Shown here one piece after another: positions 1 through 7,060 of a stretch of 64,000 nucleotides of DNA. The stretch's first letter is position 1; every line of letters begins with the position of its first letter. A program made the translations under genes and the position numbers. Source of the stretch: JABLTI01 sp035528035. Its GTDB lineage: Archaea; Asgardarchaeota; Heimdallarchaeia; JABLTI01. The stretch spans positions 62,001 through 126,000 of the forward strand of contig DATKZI010000013.1 in assembly GCA_035528035.1 (NCBI GenBank). The letters are read 5' to 3'. The notes beneath the pieces were generated by a model. It ran no database searches and was not told the DNA's origin. It worked only from the letters and a program-made list of their open reading frames with translations.

Positions 1-927
1 AGTGGAGCCACCTGATAGGACTATATTTTGGTATAGTTCTCTTCTCAAGTCTACATCACACTTGTTTATTGCTTGGAAGATTGCATTGTCTAATGACATT
101 GCTTCTTTTCCTATTTGTTGTGGTTGGAAGAATACTTCTGGAGCGAGGAATCTTTCTGTTCCAATTGTTAGGACGTTTCCATCTGGCATCTGATAAGTTT
201 TCTCCATTCCTGAAACCTTTTCTGCTAATTGCAATTCTTTCTCAGGATCCAATGCTACGTAACAGAGTTTTTCTTTTATGTCTCTTACTATTTCTAGTTC
301 TGCGCTGCTTGTTAGTGAATAGCCTTTTTGTCGTAATAGTCTTCTGAAGTAATTGGTTATGTCTCTTCCTGCTAAGTCGATTCTGTCAATTGCGTGTGTT
401 AAGGCAAAGCCTTCGTAGATTGGTACTATGTGTGTTACACCGTCACCAGAGTCTACAACTAAACCAGTTGTTCTACCGCTGGCATATAATGAAAGTACTG
501 CTTGCATTGATACGTACATAGCTGGGACATCGAATGTTTCAAACATTATTTCAGCCATTTTCTCTCTGTTGTGTTCTGGGTTCAATGGTGCTTCTGTTAA
601 TAGTATTGGGTGTTCGTTTGGATTTTCTCTTAGGTCATTGTAAAATGTAAAGTGCCAGATTCTCTCCATAGCATCCCAGTCTTCGACTGTTCCATGCTCT
701 ATTGGGTAGAGTAATCTTAAGACACCTCTAAGGTTCAAAGCTTCTTCTCCGATATAATATTCTCGGACATAGTGCTCAACGTCAGTCATGATTGATTGGT
801 ATTTTGGATACCCTATTAATGTTGGAAAGACGCTTCGTGGTTGATCTTCTCCGGCATAACCGTTCTTTGATAGACCGGTTCCGTTGTCAATTACTAACGC
901 TTTCTCCTGTAAAATTTCATCGGACAT
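1..927 (-). CDS. Asgard actin (C-terminus beyond the window)
   Basis: Filament-forming ATPase of the actin family, very close to eukaryotic actin; it would act in the cytoplasm as a dynamic cytoskeleton. The 309 codons present carry phosphate-1 motif DNGTGLSKNGYAGED near the N-terminus, LTEAPLNPEHNREKM, the phosphate-2 motif VVDSGDGVTHIVPIYEG, RDIKEKLCYVALD, and, at the window edge, LSGGST of the adenosine loop. Canonical actin is about 375 residues, so roughly 65 are missing beyond position 1. The ATG at 925-927 lies about 22-30 nt from a TATA box, suggesting a leaderless mRNA. Family assignment is firm from the motifs; cellular role is inferred from known Asgard actins. Confidence 0.97.
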   Translation of the reverse strand, partial: MSDEILQEKALVIDNGTGLSKNGYAGEDQPRSVFPTLIGYPKYQSIMTDVEHYVREYYIGEEALNLRGVLRLLYPIEHGTVEDWDAMERIWHFTFYNDLRENPNEHPILLTEAPLNPEHNREKMAEIMFETFDVPAMYVSMQAVLSLYASGRTTGLVVDSGDGVTHIVPIYEGFALTHAIDRIDLAGRDITNYFRRLLRQKGYSLTSSAELEIVRDIKEKLCYVALDPEKELQLAEKVSGMEKTYQMPDGNVLTIGTERFLAPEVFFQPQQIGKEAMSLDNAIFQAINKCDVDLRRELYQNIVLSGGST

Positions 928-960
928 TGTGGTACTTCCCTCGAGGGATTTATATAACTT
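928..960 (-). promoter_or_regulatory. Actin promoter: TATA box and 12-bp palindrome
   Basis: Read on the minus strand, a TATA-like TTATATAAAT lies at about 949-958, some 22-30 nt before the actin ATG, so the transcript is probably leaderless. Between them sits a perfect palindrome, TCCCTCGAGGGA (937-948), at the position where transcription should start. This is typical for an archaeal repressor site, but no binding protein is known. The TATA call is sound; the operator role is inference. Confidence 0.6.
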
Positions 961-1039
961 ATAACTAAGTAATTATTTTTTACTGAATTGGGAATATAAA
1001 TAAAACGGTTGGGGTATTTACTTGTAAAGTGCCTTTTCT

Positions 1040-1079
1040 CATTTCTTACGATATACGACGCATTTCTTACGATATACGA
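1040..1079. repeat. 19-bp direct repeat with 21-bp period
   Basis: CATTTCTTACGATATACGA occurs exactly at 1040-1058 and again at 1061-1079. The period of 21 bp is two helical turns, so proteins bound at both copies would face the same side of DNA. It lies between the divergent actin and winged-helix genes, about 115 bp upstream of the actin start. It may be a tandem regulator site; no function can be shown from sequence. Confidence 0.7.
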
Positions 1080-1239
1080 TTTCGCGGAGTCTTTTTCTAG
1101 ATACCTTGAAGCTTTTTCGTGCATGATTTGCGGTTTGTTTTTTCTGCTAAATAGCTAATCATTTCTTGCTCTTTTGCGTTTTTTCTTCTTCCTCATCTAT
1201 GGAAAAGAGAAATAAAAGAGTTTGCTGTATGATTTACTT

Positions 1240-1533
1240 ATGTCAAACGCTCCTGATGAAGAAATGCTTATTTTTAAGCTCAACAACCAGAAAGATACCT
1301 ATAAGCTTCTCATTATGCTTTGGAATCGTGGCAAGCTCTATGGTTCCAAGATCCGTCGTCTTGGTATGAATGATCGCACTCTTATCAAGGTTCGTGAGGT
1401 TCTTGAAGAATTCAACCTCATTAAACTTACTAATATCGAAGGATCTCGTCGTCTTTATTACGAGCTTACTAACAAAGGTAAACGTGTTGTTGAACGTCTT
1501 GTTGATCTCGAGCGCGCACTTCTTTCTGATTAA
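1240..1533 (+). CDS. Small winged-helix transcription regulator
   Basis: A 97-residue basic protein that is almost entirely one winged-helix DNA-binding domain: helices around residues 15-60 (KLLIMLWNRGKLYGSKIRRL, then RTLIKVREVLEEFNLI) followed by a wing (NIEGSRRLYYELTNKGKRVVE). This pattern is common in archaeal PadR/MarR-like regulators. The start at 1240 was chosen over an upstream ATG because a TATA-like AAATAAAA at 1210-1217 sits about 27 nt before it, as for a leaderless mRNA. It diverges from actin and is adjacent to a tandem repeat, so it could regulate one or both; that is inference. Codons are rich in CTT, CGT and GTT. Confidence 0.75.
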   Translation: MSNAPDEEMLIFKLNNQKDTYKLLIMLWNRGKLYGSKIRRLGMNDRTLIKVREVLEEFNLIKLTNIEGSRRLYYELTNKGKRVVERLVDLERALLSD

Positions 1534-1599
1534 AGTCCTTCTTTTTTCGCGCCTATACATCACAACCTTTTTTTCGTTCATCTCTATTTCTTTTTACTC

Positions 1600-2016
1600 A
1601 TGAGATTTGCTGTTGATGGTATCCTTGTAAAGAATGATAAGGTTCTCCTTATCCGTCGTGCTGGTCGTACTTTCTATAATTTCTGGGCTCTTCCTGGAGG
1701 TATGCTTGAAGAAGGTGAAACTGTCGAACAAGCTCTTGTTCGCGAAATGTATGAAGAACTTGGTGTTACTGCTCAACCTCTTGAGATTTTAGGTGTTTAC
1801 TCTAAACCTGACCGTGATCCTCGTGAGCAAACCATTTCTGTTGTTTTCATATGTGATTACGATGGTGTTACTAAAGCGGCAGATGACGCTGCTTCTTTTG
1901 GTGAATTCTCTCTTACTAACCTTGAAATTCTTGATTTAGCTTTTGACCATGCTAAAATCCTTTCCGACTTTCAGAAATGGTTGCACAAACAAGAAACTTT
2001 TTGGTCAAATAAGTAA
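1600..2016 (+). CDS. Nudix hydrolase
   Basis: A 138-residue Nudix-fold pyrophosphohydrolase that would cleave a nucleoside diphosphate linked to another group, such as an oxidised nucleotide, ADP-ribose or an NDP-sugar. The Nudix box GX5EX7REUXEEXGU is complete at residues 34-56, including REMYEELGV with its metal-binding glutamates. The N-terminal strand MRFAVDGILVKNDKVLLIRR is standard for the family. Substrate cannot be read from sequence. It follows the winged-helix gene on the same strand after 66 bp and precedes the broken GNAT gene by 15 bp, so the three may share a transcript. Confidence 0.92.
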   Translation: MRFAVDGILVKNDKVLLIRRAGRTFYNFWALPGGMLEEGETVEQALVREMYEELGVTAQPLEILGVYSKPDRDPREQTISVVFICDYDGVTKAADDAASFGEFSLTNLEILDLAFDHAKILSDFQKWLHKQETFWSNK

Positions 2017-2031
2017 CTGATTGCTAATATT

Positions 2032-2519
2032 ATGGTAGAAATCGCTATTCGCGAATTACTTGAATCTGATATTGACCCTTGTGTTGAAATGACGATTACT
2101 TCTTTCCCTTGGGTTGCTTACGGTTTAAGCTCTGATAGTGCTCGAAAATTCTTCTATGACCGTCTTTCCAACAACCAAATTTACATCGCGCTCTTTGAGA
2201 ATCAAGTAGCTAGCTTCATAGCTATTAAACCAAATATCCTTTTTGCCAATTACGTCGTCGTCTTGTTGTTCGTCACGATTTGCGTAACCTCGGTATTGGT
2301 TCACAACTAATTCGGTTCAATGAAGACCTTACTCTTAGGCAGAATTTACCCAATGTATTTCTCATTTCTTACACTAAAAACAAACAAGCTATTCGTTTCT
2401 ACAAACGAAATGGATATAAGATCATTGGTAAAATACCTAACTTCATTCACTATCACATGGATGAATTTATTTTATGGAAAACGATAGAACCTGTTTCTGC
2501 TTTTGATGTTTATGATTAG
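2032..2519 (+). pseudogene. GNAT acetyltransferase interrupted by a frameshift
   Basis: The N-terminal part (ATG at 2032) reads MVEIAIRELLESDIDPCVEM, a usual GNAT beginning, to about position 2245. The acetyl-CoA-binding part continues in the next frame as RRLVVRHDLRNLGIGSQLI, with RNLGIG matching the Q/RxxGxG/A loop, then NKQAIRFYKRNGYKIIG, and ends at 2519. Adding one T to the TTTTT run at 2240-2244 would restore one frame of about 162 codons, a normal GNAT length. Either the gene is recently inactivated, or the base is a sequencing or assembly error. Substrate unknown. Confidence 0.8.
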
Positions 2520-2579
2520 GTTATTCTTAATCCTCTTTTTTTGTTTTTATTGGAAAAAAGATTCTCTCCCTTATCTCTT

Positions 2580-3974
2580 TTATGTAGGCCTTGTAATTTC
2601 ATTAAATGGTTTCAAGTATTTCTCTAGCTCTTCTTGATAGAAGAATTTCTCACCAAAAGCAGGTTTTAATTCATCTATCCAAGTTGCTTTAGTATCATAT
2701 TCTGCAAAAAATGGTCTGTTTACCCATTGAGGATTTCTTCCTTGTATAAAGTTTAATGCTAACACTTTCTTACCATTTATCTTCACAGACCCTAGTACAT
2801 TTATTTTTCCTGGTGTGCAAGAAATTGATGGCCCTCTTACCGTTCTGCATAATCCACTTACTTGACTATATGCGTCTCGGTATATTTCCCATGCTTTTAC
2901 TAAAGGAATACTAAAGTAATCTTTTGCTCCTGTATCTCTAATAACAAACATATAATAAGGCACCATTCCCAAATCATGCTGCATTTTCCACATTTTTGCC
3001 CAAATATCAGGAGATGCATTTATATTGTTTATTATTGGCGATTGAGTCATAATTTTAGCTCCGGTTTTCTTTAGTTCCTTTACAGCCATTTTCAAATAAC
3101 TTGTTTGTAATTCCTGATAATGATTAAAGTGAGCCATAAAAGCTAAATTCTTACCACGATCAGTTATTTCAGATAAAATAGATAGGATATGATCTGAATC
3201 CAGATCATCTATGAATCTTTGTGGCCAATAGCTTAATACTTTCGAGCCTATCCTTATTGTTCGTATGTGAGGTATTCCAGCATTCAATATTGCCATTATG
3301 TACTTCTCAAGATTTTTGCTTTTCATGATCATTGGATCTCCACCTGTTATTAGAACATCAGTTATTCCAGGATTACTCTGTAAATAAGCAACAAATTGAT
3401 CAATGCGTTTACTGCAAAATTTATGTTCCTCTTTTACTGTCACAAATTGTGACCACCTAAAACAGAATGTACAATATGCATGACACGTCTGCCCTTCTTT
3501 AGGGAAAAATAAAGCTGTTTCACGATACTTGTATTGTACCCCTGATAGATTCTCCCCTTTAAATTTTGGTACATTATAATCTTTTTGTCCTGCTGGATTT
3601 GGATTAAGCTCAGCTCGTATTTCCTGAGCTATTTCTTGAATGAATTTTTTATCACCTGTTTCTACAGCCTTCTTCATTTTCCGATAATGTTCATTTTTCA
3701 GCATTCCTCTTTGTGGAAAAATTAATCTAAAAATTGGATCATCAGGTATATTCTGCCAATTGATCAAATAATTTAGCACATAATTGTTTGCTTTAAAGGG
3801 TAAAACATAAGCAACTATTTTCATGTCATCAACTATTTTCTTTTTGACATTTTTCAATTGCTTGATTTTATCTATTGTTGATAATGTATAAGCAAGGTAA
3901 TTTCTACTAATGGGAAATTCATAATTTTCATTTGTGAGTATTTTCTCAACTATTTTTTCATACCCTTCTTTCAT
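2580..3974 (-). CDS. KamA-family radical SAM aminomutase
   Basis: A 464-residue radical SAM protein related to lysine 2,3-aminomutase, which uses a 4Fe-4S cluster, S-adenosylmethionine and PLP to move an amino group from C2 to C3. The cluster motif C164-x3-C168-x2-C171 lies in TCHAYCTFCFRW; DVLITGGDP is the SAM-binding GGDP region and TPGKINVLG resembles the segment holding the PLP lysine. In archaea such enzymes can make beta-amino-acid osmolytes, but the substrate cannot be fixed here. The gene is monocistronic-looking, with GAGGT upstream of its ATG. Confidence 0.88.
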   Translation of the reverse strand: MKEGYEKIVEKILTNENYEFPISRNYLAYTLSTIDKIKQLKNVKKKIVDDMKIVAYVLPFKANNYVLNYLINWQNIPDDPIFRLIFPQRGMLKNEHYRKMKKAVETGDKKFIQEIAQEIRAELNPNPAGQKDYNVPKFKGENLSGVQYKYRETALFFPKEGQTCHAYCTFCFRWSQFVTVKEEHKFCSKRIDQFVAYLQSNPGITDVLITGGDPMIMKSKNLEKYIMAILNAGIPHIRTIRIGSKVLSYWPQRFIDDLDSDHILSILSEITDRGKNLAFMAHFNHYQELQTSYLKMAVKELKKTGAKIMTQSPIINNINASPDIWAKMWKMQHDLGMVPYYMFVIRDTGAKDYFSIPLVKAWEIYRDAYSQVSGLCRTVRGPSISCTPGKINVLGSVKINGKKVLALNFIQGRNPQWVNRPFFAEYDTKATWIDELKPAFGEKFFYQEELEKYLKPFNEITRPT

Positions 3975-4347
3975 TGATTAAAAACCTCATTTTTATTGGT
4001 AATTTTGAAATCAGACAGGCTAATGTCTAAAACTCACATTCAGTGAGATTTTATGGATCAATTAATGTTATTTAAATCCGGTGTGAAAGACCTAACTGTG
4101 ATCCATTTAAGTTAAGGTTCTTTTATAATATAATTCGAATGGACCCTTTTAAAGGTTCACTAAATCCCTTATAAAAGAATACAAATTTCCACTTTAAAAG
4201 AGAATAGGTTATTTTAGCTATTATTTGTGAAAAAAATAATTCCAAACAACCAATGGTTAGAAAACGGATATTTTTGTCATAAAAAAGACAATAAAGTGAA
4301 TTATTATCAGTATTCTTTTATTTAAATAAGAAAGTTAAGACCATTTT
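3975..4347. other. AT-rich intergenic stretch
   Basis: No convincing gene was found between the KamA start and the candidate RNA promoter. The sequence is very AT-rich, with several TTTAAA and TTTATT stretches that could act as promoter elements. The segment just upstream of KamA on the minus strand should hold that gene's promoter. No repeat or strong hairpin stands out. Confidence 0.5.
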
Positions 4348-4506
4348 GTAGAATATTTATACAGAAAAAAGAAAGATCCCCCAAGGGAGAGATGCAACCC
4401 AAGTCAAAGGAACGCTTAGGTCCTTTGGAGGATCGACCAGAAGAATGAGCAGAGGAGTTTTTTGAAATGGAGACCAACTATTTCATGAAAGCCCTACTCA
4501 TTTTTT
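4348..4506 (+). ncRNA. Candidate structured small RNA with own promoter and T-tract end
   Basis: A patch richer in G and C than its surroundings folds into two domains. Domain 1: 4375-4383 pairs with 4426-4434 (8 of 9 pairs) and encloses AAGGA/TCCTT (4407-4411 with 4421-4425). Domain 2: AATGAG 4444-4449 pairs with CTCATT 4497-4502 and encloses TGAAAT/ATTTCA (4463-4468 with 4480-4485). TATA-like elements lie at about 4317-4328 and 4353-4361, and a TTTTTT run at 4501-4506 looks like an archaeal terminator. It has no match I recognise: not tRNA, SRP or RNase P RNA. The 5' end is approximate. Confidence 0.45.
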
Positions 4507-4776
4507 CTTCAAATAATCATTTGAATTAGTATTTAAAAACCTCACTTTTTTAGTAGAAAACCACTGGTACCGAAAAGTATACTTTGTCAAAGAAAAACAA
4601 AAGTGAACTTTTATTGAAAATTACTGCATAGTAACAAAAAACTTGCTGTTTATATAGTGCAAACAAAAATGCACAGAAGTGAGCTTTTTAGGATGTTTTT
4701 ACTTCTTTTTTTACTATTTTAATACTCTCAATTAGTATTCTTTATTGAATACAATTCAATGGAGATCGAATAAAAA

Positions 4777-4917
4777 ATGAAAAAACTATCCCCCAAAATC
4801 GTTACCTTGGCTATAATGATCCTATCCTTCGTTGCCGCAGGCGGCATCGGAATAAGACACGCAATCGCCCCACCTGGCGGTTCAGTAGGAGAAGAACTCA
4901 CTCCAACGGGCGGATGA
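4777..4917 (+). CDS. 46-residue signal-peptide-like mini-protein
   Basis: An ATG-started ORF of 46 codons. Residues 1-8 are MKKLSPKI (positive), residues 9-25 are a hydrophobic segment (VTLAIMILSFVAAGGIG), and the tail ends PPGGSVGEELTPTGG. This is the layout of a small exported peptide or single-pass membrane peptide. Its codons (GGC, GCC, ATC, CAC, ACG) are much richer in GC than those of its neighbours, as if selected or acquired. It follows the candidate RNA by 270 nt and precedes a pyrimidine-rich tract that could end transcription. No family is recognised. The ORF may still be fortuitous, but its composition argues against random AT-rich sequence. Confidence 0.55.
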   Translation: MKKLSPKIVTLAIMILSFVAAGGIGIRHAIAPPGGSVGEELTPTGG

Positions 4918-4929
4918 AAATCCCCCTTT

Positions 4930-4965
4930 CATTCTTCTTTTCTTTTCCATTCTTCTTTTCTTTTC
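4930..4965. repeat. Exact 18-bp tandem duplication, pyrimidine-rich
   Basis: CATTCTTCTTTTCTTTTC is present twice head to tail (4930-4947 and 4948-4965), directly after the mini-protein stop and directly before the stop of the converging 579-residue gene. The T-rich plus strand could serve as terminator for the mini-protein. It is probably a slippage duplication. Confidence 0.8.
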
Positions 4966-6705
4966 CTAATTTATAGCCCATAAATTTCCTTCAAAGTAAT
5001 ATAAATCTGCATAAGGAACAAATCGCCATACTTTAGGATTTGTATTAAAAACTTCATATTCAAAACCATATGAAGTAATAACGTCAGTTATAAAATCAAC
5101 TATTTTATGCTCAGTATTCAATCCTTGAATACGAATAATTACGCTTTCAAGAGCTATATTATAAGCAATCCAACTAAAAATTGCTAATTTATCTAATAGC
5201 TCCTTAACTTTCGCGGTCTCAGGATCACAATCAATTTTTATAATCAACATATCATCAAGAGCTAAATATGATATAGTTAATTGCAATCTGAAATTGATTA
5301 AATTATTATTCACTAAGAGATTTCTTTGTTTATTTAGAAAGCCTAAAGTTTCATCTAATTTATTTATATCAATGGTATTTTCTTTTAAGAATTCCTTAAG
5401 CTGGGACAAAAATGTTAGATAAGATAATGGGTTAGCTAATATGTGGGACTGATATATGGAAATGAATTGCAAAAGATTTTTCTCATTTCGAGTAAAACTG
5501 TATGGAACATCTTCAGAGAATCTATTATTATCCCAAGTGAGTAATTTAACACATGGAATTTCATTATTGAGTAATTTTTTATAATTATCTAAACTGGGTG
5601 TGAATTTATCTTCAACCAAAGTAGTAAAAAACAAACGATTTTTCAGTGGTTTGACTTCAAATGAATGAATTAATCCTTTATTTTGCAATTTCAATAATTT
5701 ATTATCTAAACTATCAGCAACTATGTGAGGGCATAAAGTAATAATATAGATATATAAGTAGTCTTTATTATAGCCATTATAAACTTCTCCAATATATTTT
5801 GTCTTTAAAAGTTGATCAATGACTTGAGAAAGAGTTTCATCATTTTTGGATTTCAATCGTATAATAATTGAATAATAATAGAGGCCTAATTTGTAAAAAT
5901 TCTTTTCCACTCTAAATTTAGCATTATATCTATTTGTTATTTTTATTAATTCACGAGTTATTGTTGTATTATCAATATCAAGAGTATCGGCTAGTAAAAC
6001 ACTTGTAGCATCAAATCCAAGATTAACAACTTTTTGTAATACCTGTAACGTTATATTACGTAAATAAATTGGAGCAACTATTTCCTCAGGACTTTTAACA
6101 ATATAGCGATAAAGATAATCCAGAATTTCATCAATTTCCAATTCATAATCGCTTGATTCATTAACAAAGTGATTAAAAGTATTCAATATCAATACATAAG
6201 TTATTTCTTGTGAAATAATATTAGATAGAAGAGCATCTATTTTATAAATAAGTTCCTTCTTCTTATCATCAATTTCCTTATGTCTAATTATGAAGCGAAA
6301 CAAAAGAACATTTAATTTAAGGCCAAATGAAGCTTTTTCATATTTCTTACGTAAGAAGCTACAAGCTAAGAGGTTTAGAATATAATCAATTAATTCAAAT
6401 TCTAGTTTGAATAAGATATTGCTTGAAATAAAAAAATCAAAACTTTCACGTATAATTAAAAACTCACAAGTATTTATTTTATTATAATTAGGGGTAATAT
6501 CATTAAGCCAATTGCCAAAAATCAATTTATCTTGGGTACGAACAACACCAAACTTAGGACCAACCTCGGGAGCATCGCCCAGTTCGATAGTAACAGCTGA
6601 GAGTTCACGAGTTAAATCCCAACCAGACTCTTCCTTTATCTCTTTAATAGTTTCTTTAATGCCCTCTCGAATGACCTCAGGTGTTAGGTGGAAAGTCAGA
6701 TTCAT
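4966..6705 (-). CDS. Unknown protein with HTH- and RAM-like segment
   Basis: A 579-residue soluble protein that I do not recognise. Around residues 215-245, VVNLGFDATSVLLADTLDID followed by NTTITRELIKI looks like a helix-turn-helix, and the next 80 residues (KLGLYYYSIIIRL through KYIGEVYNGYNKDYLYIYI) have the alternating strands of an Lrp/AsnC-type ligand-binding fold. The C-terminal third (from about residue 480) may repeat such a fold. The N-terminus (TPEVIREGIKETIKEIKEES) is helical. A transcription regulator is possible, but this is weak inference. It converges on the mini-protein gene. Confidence 0.6.
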   Translation of the reverse strand: MNLTFHLTPEVIREGIKETIKEIKEESGWDLTRELSAVTIELGDAPEVGPKFGVVRTQDKLIFGNWLNDITPNYNKINTCEFLIIRESFDFFISSNILFKLEFELIDYILNLLACSFLRKKYEKASFGLKLNVLLFRFIIRHKEIDDKKKELIYKIDALLSNIISQEITYVLILNTFNHFVNESSDYELEIDEILDYLYRYIVKSPEEIVAPIYLRNITLQVLQKVVNLGFDATSVLLADTLDIDNTTITRELIKITNRYNAKFRVEKNFYKLGLYYYSIIIRLKSKNDETLSQVIDQLLKTKYIGEVYNGYNKDYLYIYIITLCPHIVADSLDNKLLKLQNKGLIHSFEVKPLKNRLFFTTLVEDKFTPSLDNYKKLLNNEIPCVKLLTWDNNRFSEDVPYSFTRNEKNLLQFISIYQSHILANPLSYLTFLSQLKEFLKENTIDINKLDETLGFLNKQRNLLVNNNLINFRLQLTISYLALDDMLIIKIDCDPETAKVKELLDKLAIFSWIAYNIALESVIIRIQGLNTEHKIVDFITDVITSYGFEYEVFNTNPKVWRFVPYADLYYFEGNLWAIN

Positions 6706-6837
6706 ATGTAACTAGAGTTAGCAAAAACAGCTATTAAAAGATTCTTCAAAGAGTGAAGAATAAAAGGAGAGGAAAAAAAATAGCTGAAAAACAGCATATT
6801 AGAAAAATTTTTATGTAGGGGGGTACAATTACATACA

Positions 6838-6955
6838 ATCACGACAGAATTTTTTGTCGTGATCCCTCTCTCCCCACACATCTATCGTCAGATAGATGTT
6901 AAATAAAATCCCTATTTCCTTTTCCTGGACGGCTGGGAATTCTCTCAGCGTCCAG
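6838..6955 (+). other. Three consecutive hairpins upstream of the DUF917 gene
   Basis: Hairpin 1: ATCACGACA 6838-6846 pairs with TGTCGTGAT 6855-6863 (9 bp). Hairpin 2: ACATCTATC 6878-6886 pairs with GATAGATGT 6891-6899 (9 bp, loop GTCA). Hairpin 3: CTGGACG 6925-6931 pairs with CGTCCAG 6949-6955, with three more pairs inside, and is followed by TTTTA. A TATA-like AATTTTTAT lies at 6807-6814, so a transcript starting near hairpin 1 is plausible. It may be a small RNA, a structured leader or stacked terminators. The strand is assumed from the T-tract after hairpin 3. Confidence 0.5.
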
Positions 6956-7060
6956 TTTTAAATCTTTCAGCGGAAGCAAGGTTTATTCTTCTTTTTGTTT
7001 GCGCTTCTTTTTTTCAGAATCTTTAATACTTTCAATTCCTTAGTTACCTTAGGTGTTTTT

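Noticed and set aside
894..1124. Minus-strand ORF of 76 codons
   Set aside because: It overlaps the actin start and the tandem repeat, and its repeated RNASYIVRN composition comes from the direct repeat rather than a protein.
4348..4506. SRP RNA or RNase P RNA
   Set aside because: Conserved cores of these RNAs (SRP domain IV loop, RNase P P4) are not seen, and it is too short for archaeal SRP RNA.
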